A stretch of DNA of 64,000 bases from Platerodrilus igneus (taxonomy: Eukaryota > Arthropoda > Insecta > Coleoptera > Lycidae): assembly GCA_036346225.1 (NCBI GenBank), contig JARFIW010000663.1:372001-436000 (forward strand). The letters run 5' to 3'. The notes under the pieces were generated by a model. That model was not told the origin of the DNA and ran no database searches. It was given only the letters and a program-made list of their open reading frames with translations. Made by a program: the position numbers and the translations under genes. Numbering within the stretch: position 1 is the first letter of the stretch; every line of letters begins with the position of its first letter. Positions 11,079 through 24,094 of the stretch are shown here, piece by piece.

Positions 11079-11435
11079 GGTTACGTTATGCCCTCGTTGA
11101 AACCAAATTTACTGTCTTCCCTCTTCTTCGTTCGTAGGCAGGACGAAGGAAAAAGGTGAAGGCAACAATAGACGGTAGAGGTAAAGGGAAACCTACATTC
11201 TGAAAGAGAAAAGACAAAGGAACGACACAGGTAAACGTCACTGTTCGACGTCTCGTTGGCTAATAATGTCGTGTCACCCACCGCGCATATGCGCCATCAC
11301 TCCGCGTCTGCGCATTCCTTTTGCGCCGACGCAACTGTCCGAAATGACAGAAACGCACAAGTCTATTTTTAAAAATAATGGCGGGAATTTACTCACAAAT
11401 TTAAAAGTGTGCATGTCTAAATTTGGAATGTAACA
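11079..11435 (-). repeat. LTR D (gypsy-type LTR)
   Basis: On the minus strand it starts TGTTACATTCCAAATTTAG and ends near ATAACGTAACC. It shares order and motifs with LTR C (GC-rich middle, GGAAGACAGTAAATTTGG, CCACGCC just after the end). Its first ~70 bp are matched at 29985-30057. No coding region follows and no target duplication is visible. Confidence 0.55.
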
Positions 11436-14400
11436 ATCGCGATAAAGCCATAAAAGAAAAAAGACCTTATAAAAAGAAAATGACTGTTAGCACGGTAAAA
11501 GCTTAAAATCTAAATCGTAACTAACCTACATAAACCCTAACTTAAATTCTAGAAAATGTTTATTTTAGGCGCCACCTGGTTTTTTCAACCGATAATACGT
11601 CTTATGATTAACCATGTAACATGCCTTTTTGCCTATATTTTAGCATGTTACATTGTGCTTGGCACTATTAGCATATAAATGCTTATATCTACATTTAAAT
11701 ATAAAATTACTCTCTTTATTTTCTATAAGAATTTATCTCGCACAATCCTGGATTATTAGTTTCAATCCACAAGTTCCTAATTTGTTACATAGTACAAATA
11801 ATTATACCTATATGAAATTTTCCTATTGGTTATTTCTGAAGTGTTCAAACCAAAAGCACAACTGATGTGGTTCTAATTCTGTATTATTGAGAATAATCGC
11901 TAGAGATCGTCCATCCCGAAGATGGCCGAAAATAATTTATTTGAAGTGTCAAATTTTCATTTCTCTTTTGATATCTGATTGCTTATCTGGCACTGTTGGC
12001 CATTTTTGGCTTGAACTTCTACCTTGCCTCATGTGCTTATCTGGTATGTAAATTTTCTAATCATAAATCCTAAATTAACATTTAAATATAATTTTAGATG
12101 TTTAGTATGAAGGATAAAGAAGTTGTTTATTCGTTTAACCCATCAAATAATTATACAGATGATAAGTTATTAAAGAATTAATTTTCCTTTGCACCTCGTG
12201 TTAAATTTTCACTTTTGTAACACAACTGAATTTTCTAGGGTGCGCCGGTTACCTATGTTCCCATTACCTGTGTTTTGGTTACCAATGTTACGGCGACTTG
12301 TTCTCTCATTCAGATTTCTACATGGAAAAGTTGCTCGTGCATTCGCACAACCAGATGATGTACAATAAATACTCTCATCACAAGGATTTTATTTTTCGTT
12401 TCCTTCTACTTTACATATTACCGCTCAGTTATTATCTTATGGAAAAATATCTACAAGCTTAATTTATGGAACAGAAGTCTGTTAAAGACAACATTTGAAG
12501 TTGACCACATGCTGTTTTGTACCTACACTAGGAGATCCACCAATGCAGGATGTCTCAGTTTCCTGAATATGAAGGATTCCTATAAATTAAGTAACTATTA
12601 GTATTAGTTCAGTTACTGATATTACAGGTACGAGATTAAAACTTTTACCTTATCGTTTTTCTGTTTAAATAAAGAGGCCTAACCTCTATTTAAATTTGTC
12701 TTTGTCACTACAAATATTTTGTTTTGATTATTAATTACATTTTACTTATCTTAAATGATTTCAATTATAATTCTCTAATACATAACCTAAAAATATGTAA
12801 ACATTCGGAACTTCATGAAGCTTCTTATGGTAAAAAGGTTTATTACTTGAACTTTCATTTCATGTGCATTTGTTACATGACATTATTACAATTATTATCA
12901 CTTTTTGATTTACTCTCGCAATAAGTTAAATTTTGAGTTTTTAAACAGAGATTATTTATTTTGATTTCTCTATAGAAATTTTCTCGTGTACATTAATTAA
13001 ACATATGAACTATATCATGTTAAAATATATAGCGATTTCTACAATGTTAATGACAGAAGCGTATATCTTATACATGCCTTTGGAATTGTAATAACTGAGT
13101 ATTAATATACATATTTAGTCAAATTTCTCTTATCATGTTTTAACTTTTGTTTCTCTAAGTCATTTTACAGTTGTGTAAACAAGTGTCTTGATATTTAAAT
13201 TTTAACATTAAGATATTCTCTAAACATTCCTCTTACCCTGTGATTCCAAATCTCATGCAGTCTCCAAAACCATAAAAGTCAATGCAAGCTGTGCCGAAGT
13301 ATTTCTTATACTTCGTCATGCAATTACTCTTTTTATAACATCGAGAAAAAAGTAAGGAGCAACCAGGAAACGAAATGTGTAGCCCCATTGTTTATGAACT
13401 ACATTTATAAATGCACACACGAGTCTTTAATATGGCGCAGTTATAATCGACAGCACAAATTTGTCGGAGAGCACGAAACACTACTAAAACTAAATCAAGT
13501 GCGACAAGTCGCCTAACATATATACTATAACTAAAGCTAACATTACAGTTTTTTTTAGTGCACACGCACATAAGCATTGCATCTAAACTGTTTCTACTTT
13601 GGCAAGAAATGCCCAAATTTCAAAATGTCCAAAAGAGCAAGTTACTTTGCACTTTAGCAAATTTTTGTGTAGTGGTACTCTGGCTTAATAAACAATACAC
13701 ATCAAAACTTTTTCATGACATAGTTGCGAATTAACAAATTTACCAACAGTACCATCTTACTAATTTCATATATTGCTAACCTAACAAATTACATTGCTGC
13801 CATCAGGTTAGCTTCTTCACTCAATATTCAAAAAATAAGGTGAATAGAAAAGCACTACTCAACCAGAAAATGTGGTCAGTAGCCCGGAGCGAGGAAAAAA
13901 TCACTCTTATGTGGTAGACAGGTGTTCCGGGACAAGAACAGGTCTACCGAATGAAAAATAAGGGGGAAACAGAGACAGCAGAATAAGAAAAAGTTGAGTT
14001 TTTGGACAAACGTCTGAGAGAAAGTAGAGAGTTGTCCCTGTTAAGTGCAGATCGGTCTGAAGGACCACCTGCTATATTAATCAAACAAGTTAAGATACAT
14101 CATAAGTTACAAAATTACTAGACTCTTGATGAGAACTAGGACAATCATTTTCCTAACGAGTGTATCCACTGCGATAAGAAAATCAGACAAAAGTTGAAAC
14201 AACAACTTAAAAGTATCACTACAGATATCTTCACACAAAATCCACTGTTTCAAGGTAAGTTTTAGAAACGGTAACGCCATAAACACACAAGAATGCCTAA
14301 CTATAAGCAGTTAAATACAAACACACTGTCCCAATATGCTAAAAACAACCGAGAATTCGATAAGATATCAATAAAAAGCGATAGCACCTCACCACGAAGT

Positions 14401-14986
14401 TCAATAAAAAACAACAAAAAAAATGTTTATAAGTTATGATGAATAGAAGGAGAAAACAAGTAATGATAAAAGATAATGTGGGCGACTGCAATAATTCAGA
14501 AGAAAAAACGCATGGAATAGAAACTCCTAGTTTTTTGCTACTGCAAATATGGACTATTTCTTACAATGGCATAGGCCGCGTCGCCTATGTGAGCCCAAAG
14601 AAAAAACACCCACTCAACATCAGCTAAAACCAATCATAAAAATTCAATGAGTTATTACAACCAAAGTTATGACAATCACCACAAAATTAAACAATGTAAG
14701 ATAAATGCTGAAAACAAAATAATCCGTTGTAGAAAAGGTGCGAGGATTAGTTAAATGAAGCGACAAAGTTATACTGGGGGACCTAGATAATAAACGGATA
14801 TGTGGCTGGCAATAAATTCAAGGAAAAGTTAACAGGTAGCAAAAAGATAGCTAGTTTAATGTAAATAAGGCAAAAGTGTAGAAGGTAAGTGCTGTATAAG
14901 AAAAGAAATGGCTGAATAAAGTTAACTAATTCATAGCAGGGACAGAAACATTAGGTAAACCGTTAAAGAAATGAAACGTAAAAAAT
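11436..14986. other. AT-rich unassigned DNA
   Basis: About 3.5 kb without a recognised coding region. The part from about 13,850 to 14,986 is downstream of gypsy B pol and could contain its 3' untranslated region or a decayed LTR, but I find no match to LTR D or to a polypurine tract. Confidence 0.4.
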
Positions 14987-17087
14987 TTAATTAGCATTTG
15001 GGTCAGCAGAGAATGGTTTAAGGTCTATAATATGCCACCTTCCTTGTCGTTTTCCTTCGGCATCTTGGAGTTCGTAGATAAGTGGAATAACAATACGAAT
15101 GATCTTACATAGAATAAAGTTAGGAGCTAATTTCAAAGAGAATTTTTTAGTAGCATCCAATAAGACATAATTCTTTTTCCAAACATGTTCACCTAAAGCA
15201 AAGAAAATATCTCGTTTACGCAGATTATAGTGGTCCTTACTTTTTTTGTAAGCTCTTAGCAAATTTTTTCTAACGTTGTTAAAAATAGAAGGTAATAATT
15301 GTTGGTCTTTGTCCCAGCATACTTTTTCGTCAAATTCAATTACGTCATTTACGTTAGTATCGTCTGGAACTGAACCATAATAACTACCATCGATTGGAGT
15401 ATATCTTCCAAAAATAAAAAATGACGGAGTAAATTGGGTAGCTTTGTGTTTGGATGTACACAAAGCCTGAGCATTTTTAAAAATATTTTCATCCCAGCTA
15501 GTGTGGTCTGAATCGATATATGAAGAGATAGCAGTAATTAAGACTCGATTTACTCTTTCGGTAGGGTTTATCCGGAGATGGTATTTTGCGTTAAACCAAA
15601 TTTTTTGTACTTCATAACTCTTGAAGAAATTTTGAAAATCTTTTGAGATAAATTGTGCTCCATTGTCGCAGAGGATAATTTGAGGAACACCGAAGATAAG
15701 AAATACATTTTGTTCTAGGAATTTGATTATAGTCGCAGATGTGGCCTTATGGAACGTTTGCACCATAACAAATTTAGAAAACCAATCGGTGACAACTAAA
15801 AGATATTGGTTACCTTTTTTCGATCGGGGGAGAGGTCCTAATAAGTCAAGCGATATTAATTGAAAGGGATAAGATACGCATTTAAAGTTACCCATTAAAC
15901 CAGAACGAGCTTCTTGAGAGCTCTTCTGAGATCCACAAATTTACAGTTCCTAATATAGCGACAGATTGTTTTAATGTAGGCCAATAATATAATTCAGATA
16001 TTTTAGCTAGGGTTTTCGTAACACCAAGGTGAGCAGCTATAGAGTCATCATGACACAATTTAGGAACCTCACTGCGGTTAGTGGTAGGGACAACGAGTTT
16101 CCATTCAGGGATGTTAGATATTTTGCGGGATGAGGAAGATACAAATTTATATAATCTATTATTCGTTACACGCAAGGTGGGAAATTTATTGGGATTTTCA
16201 GAAACTTTCTTAATCATATTGAGATACCAGGCGTCTGGAATTAGATCTGGAAGGTTAAGAGAGGCTACATCACGAGATAAGGCATGAGGTACGATATTTA
16301 ATTTGCCAGGTCTATGCCTAACGTCAAAGGTAAATTGAGAGATACGCAAGTTCCATCTTGTCAAACGACCTGTGGGTTGTTTTAAGTTATTTAACCATGT
16401 GAGGGCTGCACAATCAGTAATTACTGTGAAATGTGTACCGTCAACATATCCTCTAAATTTTTCAATACCAAAGATAACCCCTAATAATTCACGTTCGGTA
16501 GCTGAATATCTTTGTTCAGCAGAAGTTAAGGCACAACTAGCATAAGCGATAGGGTGTTCTAATCCATTGCTCATCTGAAACAACATTGCACCAAAACCAG
16601 TAAGTGAGGCATCGGTTTGTATATTAAATCTTTCATCAAAATTAAGCGAGATTAAGATAGGCGCAGAAGTGATTAACGTTTTAATTTGTTCAAAAGCCTG
16701 CTGAGCTTCTAAATTCCATTAGACAGATTGGGATTTCTTTTTATTTTTAATTAGGGCGGTAATGAGTGTAGATATGGTTGAGATATTGGGAAGAAAAATG
16801 CGCTAATAACTAATCATTCCTATTAAACGTTTAATTTCGGTAACAGTTTTGGGTGTTTTAAATTTAGTAATAGTGTTGACTTTAGCAGGACCTGCCCGTA
16901 AGCCAGTTCCAATAATAAAACCAAGAAATGTAAGAGAAGAACAGCAAAATTGACATTTCTCCCAATTTATTTTAAAACCTGCTGCATTTAGGCGTTCAGC
17001 AATTTCATTGAGTGTAGCGGTAGGTTCTTCAAAAGAGCTTGAGATAACTAATATGTCGTCTAAAAATACAAAGGCACGTTCTTGGTG
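14987..17087 (-). pseudogene. Gypsy B pol, 3' part: end of RT, RNase H, zinc finger, integrase
   Basis: On the minus strand the RT resumes just after the insertion with FVFLDDILVIS, whose FLDD is the catalytic box, and runs on through FLGFIIGTGL. RNase H follows (IAYASCALTSAEQRYSATER, then HFTVITDCAAL). The HHCC finger region contains AAHLGVTKTL and YYWPTLKQS, then a one-base deletion near 15,945 breaks the frame inside the finger. The integrase core (from about 15,895) shows ISLDLLGPLP, ILCDNGAQFIS and NPTERVNRV, giving the D-D-E residues. The carboxyl end lies before the stop at 14,987. Further stops occur between 16,590 and 16,810. The amino half of this element is at 26937-29678, separated by the gypsy A insertion. 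Confidence 0.88.
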
Positions 17088-17091
17088 TAAG
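17088..17091. other. Target-site duplication TAAG, left copy
   Basis: TAAG immediately left of the gypsy A insertion, repeated at 26933-26936. Removing the insertion and one TAAG makes the gypsy B RT frame continuous just before its catalytic box, so this is the insertion site. Confidence 0.85.
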
Positions 17092-18330
17092 TGTAACGTG
17101 TCATTTATGCCTCGTTACAATTTACTTTCAGAAACGTAATTCGTTCATGTTGCGTAAGGTTAAATGTTATATTTGGCGACGGGTGGCAAGATACTACCAT
17201 GTCGTTATTTAGTTTAGTTGTTTTGTCGAATGTCAAATCGTTCTTAAAAAGTTTGGTTTAAATTAATTATTGCTTTATTTTATTCAAGTGGACTAAGACA
17301 ATGTTATTAAATAACATTGATTCAGACAACGATAATCAAATACACCTTGACTGTATTGATTATCTGAATATTGAACTTTGTTAGTGCCGACCTTCAACGA
17401 GGAATTTATTTGTTAGGTTCAACCATATATTATAACCTGATACCAGTTGTTCTTATCAACAAGATATAAAATGTATTATACACATTACATCGATCTTGTT
17501 TGGTGCAGCATATACTTTGTGCAAGTCTTAGAAGAGGCACGCCTATTGTAATTTTCATGGAGTGGTCCTGAAAATAAAGTTAATTATACAAATTAGTTTG
17601 GGGCACCCTTTTCTCATCCAGGAGAATTTTATAAAGAGTATTAGAGAATTTCCTGGCTTAAGAAATTTATTTTGTGAAAGACATTTAGCACTTGGTAAGT
17701 ACTTAGTTACCAGTAAGTTGAAATCTAAAATATAAAACTTTTAGCATTATCGATTATTGGTCGTGTGACTTGTCGGGGTTAAAAATAATTGGGTTGATTA
17801 TTATAAAGTGGAACCACTTAGAAAAGTGTAAGTAATTGCAGCAATAACCTTCAAATTTTCATTTGTGTGTACAGGGTTTTTAGTGCGAGTATTCTTTCGG
17901 TACGGAATATTCTTTATGCGTGGGAAATTCTTTATTTCTGTTGGGAATCATATGGAGCTTCCTGTCCAATGCTGTATCTGGTGATACAAAATCAGACTCA
18001 TCTTGCAGCTAACTGGTTTGGTCGTTGAGGACGCAATCCAGCAGACTTGGACATCTGGCACTTTTATCACAGGTTTTTATTGATTAAGACCCATATGGTT
18101 GTTTGTCTATTTAAATGTTTTTTTTGTGCATATTGTGCATGTTTAATTAATTTGTTTTGGGGGAATGTACTATAGTACCAAAATATTTATACCTTAATGA
18201 TTAATTGAGTAAAACAGGGTTTAGGGAATTTATATTTTATATGATAGCCACTTACAATATTAAATTACATATCTACTTGTATGCAGTAAGGTCTAGCTTT
18301 CAGCAGATGCTTGGACCACTCTCTTTTTTT
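17092..18330 (+). repeat. Inverted partial LTR of gypsy A (left arm of palindrome)
   Basis: Begins TGTAACGTGTCATTTATGCC and matches the reverse complement of 18965-20211 with only a few percent differences by eye. It covers the first ~1.24 kb of the LTR and stops in a T-run. It has the orientation opposite to the rest of gypsy A. Confidence 0.88.
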
Positions 18331-18336
18331 TAATTT

Positions 18337-20211
18337 TGTAACGTATACTTCAGGCACTCGCTAATAAGTATACGAAATAAAATTAAAGTTTGGTATATTC
18401 GTTAGTTCGCTTCGATCAATGTAGGAGTCCCAAAGGATATCATCCCTGAACGGTTAGCGTAGAATATGGTGCAATTTCCGAACTAGCAACAGTAGTGGGC
18501 CGTGGGTAGTTGATGGTTACCGCTAAAAATAAGAGGGGCGCCAATTGCAGTAAAAGGCCACTAAACACCATACCTTATAAGAGAGAACAACTTAGTCTCT
18601 GCAAACAAACTTAATTGTCCCTGATACTATAAATGTTCAAGTAGATCCGACTCAATCAAAACACAATTATATACCAAATTATTATACCTGTATTCATGAA
18701 TCAATATATATGCTCACAAAAAAAATATTTACACTCCCAATCAACTTGGCTTGAGCCCAAAATCACATTTAATTAACACTAAAAATATATTTACTGAGAG
18801 CAGAGAAATTATTCAGGGAGTACTTGTACCACACTATGAATATATTAATCAAGATTAATGCAGATATTATTATTATTCAGGGGTAGTGCACTTTCCCTTG
18901 TATGTTAGGCAATCTGTCAATCCGGTTTGCAACCCCGGTATCAGGTTATAATATTGTTATACAAAAAAAGAGAGTGGTCCAAGCATCTGCTGAAAGCTAG
19001 ACCTTACTGCATACAAGTAGATATGTAATTTAATATTGTAAGTGGCTATCATATAAAATATAAATTCCCTAAACCCTGTTTTACTCAATTAATCATTAAA
19101 GTATAAATATTTTGGTACTATAGTACATTCCCCCAAAACAAATTAATTAAACATGCACAATATGCACAAAAAAAAACCATTTAAATAGACAAACAACCAT
19201 ATGGGTCTTAATCAATAAAAACCTGTGATAAAAGTGCCAGATGTCCAAGTCTGCTGGATTGCGTCCTCAACGACCAAACCAGTTAGCTGCAAGATGAGTC
19301 TGATCTTATATCACCAGATACAGCGTTGGACAGGAAGCTCCATATGATTCCCAACAAAAATAAAGAATTTCCCACGCATAAAGAATATTCCGTACCGAAA
19401 GAATACTCCGTACCAAAAAACCCTGTACACACAAATGAAAATTTGAAGGTTATTGCTGCAATTACTTACACTTTCCTAAGTGGTTCCACTTTATAATAAT
19501 CAACCCAATTATTTTTAACCCCGACAAGTCACACGACCAATAATCGATAGTGCTAAAAAGTTTTATATTTTAGATTTCAATCCTTACTGGTAACTAAGTA
19601 CTTACCAAATGCTAAATGTCTTTCACAAAATAAATTTCTTAAGCCAGGAAATTTCTCTAATACTCTTTATAAAATTCTCCTGGATGAGAAAAGGGTGCCC
19701 CAAACTAATTTGTATAATTAACTTTATTTTCAGGACCACTCCATGAAAATTACAATAGGACGTGCCTCTTCTAAGACTTGCACAAAGTATATGCTGCACC
19801 AAACAAGATCGATGTAATGTGTATAATACATTTTATATCTTGTTGATAAGAACAACTGGTATCAGGTTATAATATATGGTTGAACCTAACAAATAAATTC
19901 CTCGTTGAAGGTCGGCACTAACAAAGTTCAATATTCAGATAATCAATACAGTCAAGGTGTATTTGATTATCGTTGTCTGAATCAATGTTGTTTAATAACA
20001 TTGTCTTAGTCCACTTGAATAAAATAAAGCAATAATTAATTTAAACCAAGCTTTTTAAGAACGATTTGACATTCGACAAAACAACTAAACTAAATAACGA
20101 CATGGTAGTATCTTGCAACCCGTCGCCAAATTATAACATTTAACCTTACGCAACATGAACGAATTACGTTTCTGAAAATAAATTGTAACGAGGCATAAAT
20201 GACACGTTACA
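18337..20211 (-). repeat. 3' LTR of gypsy A
   Basis: On the minus strand it starts TGTAACGTGTC directly after the polypurine tract and ends AGTATACGTTACA, about 1,875 bp. The first ~1.24 kb form the right arm of the palindrome. The last ~620 bp (18337-18964) are single copy and form the loop. The end was placed by the terminal heptamer CGTTACA, inverse of the start. Confidence 0.75.
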
Positions 20212-20227
20212 ACACCCCCCTTCCAAA
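20212..20227 (-). other. Polypurine tract of gypsy A
   Basis: On the minus strand TTTGGAAGGGGGG followed by TGT lies right before the LTR start. A purine run here is where plus-strand DNA synthesis is primed in this element class. Confidence 0.7.
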
Positions 20228-20265
20228 AAAAGAAAATTTTCTAAAAGAAAAATTTAAAAACAAAG

Positions 20266-21297
20266 TCACTCAGAATTGGGGTGGTCGTCTTTGATATCTT
20301 GAATACGCCAAGAACCTAAGTTTCGGCATGTGTCATAATCCTTTAAGTTATACACATTTGGAGATAGTTTCCGTACAACTATACACTTAATAAATTTTGG
20401 CGTTAACTTCGCTGCTATATAGTCAGCTTTCTTTGAAAGGGAATAATTTTTCTTCCACATGGTCTGTCCTACCATGAGAACCAATGGGCGCCGCCGCAAA
20501 TTATATCTATGTGCCCTACTTTCCTGTGCTTTTTCAGAACGTAGTTATACTTTTTCAAATAATTTTTTTATTGCTTTCAAATGTTCAGCCCTACGCGTTC
20601 GAGATTCACAATCAATGGGTGCTTCGGTATCCACGCCATCACCCCTGAAATGCTTTCCTGATAACTGAATTTCCCTACCAAAATTCAAAAACGCTGGACT
20701 ATACCCAGTCACTTCACTTACACTAGTGCGTAATGCATAACTAAACTCTGGTAACCATTGATCCCATGTTCTATGATTATCTTTTGCATACGAGCATATC
20801 ATTGTTTTAATAACACGGTTTGTCCGTTCACAAGGATTAGATTGAGGATGGTAGTTTGTCGTATACACAATTTTAGAATCGTAGCTTTTCGCTACCTTTT
20901 TAAAATTAGCGCTAATATACTGTCGCCCGTTATCACAAATAATGCGCTCTGGAGCATCAAACACAAGAAAGACATCATTTTCTAAATGTTTTACTATTGC
21001 TGTACTCGTGGCTGACTTCAATGGAAACAAGAGTGTATACTTAGTGAAAATGTCCGTTACTACTAAAACAAATCGATTTCGTTTGCTGGATAAAGGTAAC
21101 GGTCCAATAAGATCAGTAGAAATAACTTCCCACGGTAAAGAAATAGTTCTTTTAAACATCACCCCATGAGATGATTTTTGCTCTGGTTTCTGCGCTTGAC
21201 AAACATCACAAGATCTAACATATTTCGCAAGATCGGAATTCATTCCTTGCCAATAATAATAATGACCAATACGTTTCCTAGTTTTATAATAACCCAT
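20266..21297 (-). pseudogene. Gypsy A integrase
   Basis: The finger ends with RSCDVCQAQK (the CxxC half). The catalytic core carries STDLIGPLP, IICDNGRQYIS and NPCERTNRV, giving all three acidic residues. The carboxyl part after a frameshift near 20,500-20,545 shows GQTMWKKNYSLSKKADYIAAKL and VYNLKDYDT, the usual gypsy integrase tail. Host integration of the element's DNA would be its role. The reading frame is broken at least twice, once at the finger (21,240-21,297) and once in the tail. Confidence 0.88.
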
Positions 21298-21299
21298 AT

Positions 21300-22076
21300 G
21301 CCCTGCTGTAGGCGCATATGATTTTCAATAAAAACTGCCTTTTTAAGACGATTGGGTACAACTAATTTCCATTCTTCACCCTCGTCATAAATAAGTTTAT
21401 TACTAGATATACGTTTATATATAACATTGCCCACAACTCGAAATTGTGAATACTTCCCAGGATTATCCCTAATTTTGTTTCTTAGTTGAAGATAATAATT
21501 ATCAATATCTTCCTCTTTAACATCAATGAGACATATCGCTCTAGATAAGGCATCCGGGACTTGATGAGCTGTTTCTTTTCGGTGCACAATTGTAAAATCA
21601 TATCCCTGTAATCTAAGTGACCATCTAGCTAGCCTACCTGACGGATTTTGTAAGCGATTTAACTATAAAAGACTGTAATGGTCTGTAATTACAGTAAATT
21701 TTGCTCCCTCAATATAAGGACGGAATTTCTCAATACTCCATACAACTGCTAAACACTCAAGTTCAGTTGTAGAGTGCTTTCTTTCCTGATGAGTCAGACT
21801 GCGACTTGCATAAGCTATAACATGTTCCCCATCTGGAAAATTTTGACTTAACACACAACCTAATCCTACCTGCGACGCATCAGTTTGTAATACAAATTCT
21901 TTAGAAAAATCAGGACAGGACAAAATTGGTAGACTAATAAGACACTGTTTAATATCCAAAAACGCGCGATTACACTCATCATCCCATATAAATTTTATTT
22001 TTTTCCTTGTCAAGCGATTAAGCGGTGCCACACGACTAGCAAAATTCTCGAGAAACCTCCGATACCACGATATGAG
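21300..22076 (-). pseudogene. Gypsy A RNase H and connection to integrase
   Basis: From the insertion E boundary downwards: ISWYRRFLENFA (end of the RT connection), FVLQTDASQVGLG, VIAYASRSLTHQERKHSTTE and FTVITDHYSLL, which are RNase H landmarks including the DAS, TE and TDH acidic sites. A stop follows TDHYSLL at about 21,663. The next block has VPDALSRA and ends in the histidine half of the finger (ENHMR), where the frame shifts into the integrase. Confidence 0.85.
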
Positions 22077-22078
22077 AC

Positions 22079-24094
22079 AGTGTAGCAATTTTATTTTCTA
22101 TCTAGATATGTTCATACAATTAATCCCTTTATTTAATAATAAACGATATAATGCATAATAATATTATTCAGTCCACTAATTAAATATTACCTATTGCCCA
22201 ATAAAGTATTAGCATTCAATTAAAATTTAATTTCCACTGTGACAAAATAAAAGTTTCCATTTAGTATCTTTCCTATAGCTCCATCTATTTAAGAAATTGT
22301 GAAGTGATTGTGTTGCCGGGCAGCAACTCGCGTTTTTGAACTGAATTTTCTAAAACAGCTGTGTGTGAAGCACGTGCGGATTAAGTTCTGTTAGGAGAAT
22401 GTCATCTCCGAGAGGCATTTTTGATAGTCCATTTGTTGGAACAGCTCGTAGATGACGTGAAATTTTTTGGTCGAAGGGCCGTTGGTAACATGCAACTTCA
22501 TTTATGTATAAACGAAATTTTACATAAAGTATTCAATCTAATTTACATGCAACTTCATTTATGTATAATACGAAATTTTACATAAAGTATTCAATCTAAT
22601 TTACATGCAACTTCATTTATGTATAATACGAAATTTTACATAAAGTATTCAATCTAATTTACATGCAACTTCATTTATGTATAATACGAAATTTTACATA
22701 AAGTATTCAATCTAAATTACATGCAACTTTATTTATATATAACATGAAATTTTACATATAGTATTCAAGTTAAATTGTCATGCATCATTTGATGGTTTTC
22801 GTGGTTTAATGTACATATAAAGCAACTTTAAATTAACATGCAGATTGGTAATCAGGAGACTGGTTTACGTTATTTTTGATTAAAAGCAAGAAGAATATAG
22901 GTTTTTACGCTTTGTTCATGGTGTGGACCTGGCGGAATTTAATTACTCAAAATGGATGCCGAGTAATGTGGATTTTCAGTATGCAGTACAATTATTCGTT
23001 CTAAATTGGAGATTTCCGTATTTCAATGCTGACGTAAGCTTCCTTTATGGTATTTTTCAGAAAGACGGAGTTCTGGTATGTAGAAAATTTGTTTTCGTAT
23101 GTTAGCTGAACTATGGACATTGTAATTAGATAATTTTTGTTTAATCAAGTTATTTAAACGTCAATATAGGTCAAGGACAGACTGTGAATATGTTTTACAA
23201 TATTAAGCAATAGTAATCTGTAACTATTACTTATCCAAATCTTTTATTAATTCACTAAAATTACGGAAGATGTCATTACGTGTTAAGAAAAGTAAATTCT
23301 TCTATTTATGAGAACTTAGAAATCAAACTTCTATGTTTGCTATTTCATTAATACTTATTTGCAATTATCCATTGTAAGGTTAAGGTAGATCTACCAAAAC
23401 TAACATTTTTGTTATCAATAAGCAACAGTTTAGAAAGCAACTTTATGCTTTATCTATTTGTTAATAAAACCACATTTAATTTGATTGGTACTGATTTTAT
23501 CCAGTGCCCTTGTAAATAATTTTCATAAATTAAATTAATCACAATATAAAGAAAGAAAGATATTTTGTAAAGAAGCACATAATTGAATACTAGAGGAATA
23601 GATTTTTATTTTTGAACCAGACTATTCTTTTTAATTAGGATGAGTGAAAGTGATTCCATTTGAATTTAAAAATTTTTTTGAGTATATATGCACAAACAGT
23701 GCTATTCTTTGTTTAATTTGTTCACAGGTGTAGCAGTGAATTACTAAGATCAAGGTCGGGCCATAAGGTAAGAAAATTCACGGATTATGTTGTCTTTAAT
23801 AAACAGTATAGCGGTTATAGAATAAAGGTTTCCGCATTCGCCTTGTACAAGGGACTTGAGTAAGGTCTTCTCTGTATAGAAAAATACGGTGGCGCCTTAT
23901 TCTTCATGTTTTTGGTCACAATCTAACCCCGACCCACAGCTCATGTTCCACCCAGAGCATATAGTTCGACTAGCCGCTTTGCCTTTGAGATTTCCACAAC
24001 TTTGGGCCATTTTCCATCAGAACTTGTCGTGGGCTCTATTCGATTATAGGAAATTCTCGTTAAACAAAATCCCAAAATAACTTAAAAGGCTATA
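22079..24094. mobile_element. Insertion E in the RT-RNase H connection of gypsy A
   Basis: Gypsy A coding sequence stops being homologous at 22,078 and resumes at 24,095, and the reading frame would be continuous without this 2.0-kb block. Its outer ends, AGTGTAGC on the left and GGCTATA on the right, are weak imperfect inverted repeats. A dinucleotide AC borders both sides, which may be a 2-bp target duplication. It contains a 58-bp tandem repeat. I find no transposase or RT in it, so it looks non-autonomous. Superfamily unknown. Confidence 0.65.
22491..22776 (+). repeat. 58-bp tandem repeat, about five copies
   Basis: The unit begins ACATGCAACTTCATTTATGT and ends TTCAATCTAATTT. Copies begin near 22,491, 22,548, 22,606, 22,664 and 22,722; the last is diverged and a weaker partial copy follows. 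It lies entirely inside insertion E. Confidence 0.9.

Noticed and set aside
17092..20211. A separate Foldback (FB-type) DNA transposon inserted in gypsy A
   Set aside because: The right arm begins directly after a polypurine tract and the arm ends carry the LTR heptamer, with an LTR end at 18,337; LTR duplication explains it better. No target duplication flanks the block alone.
22491..22776. CRISPR-like array
   Set aside because: The 58-bp units are contiguous without variable spacers and lie in a eukaryotic transposon; it is a minisatellite.
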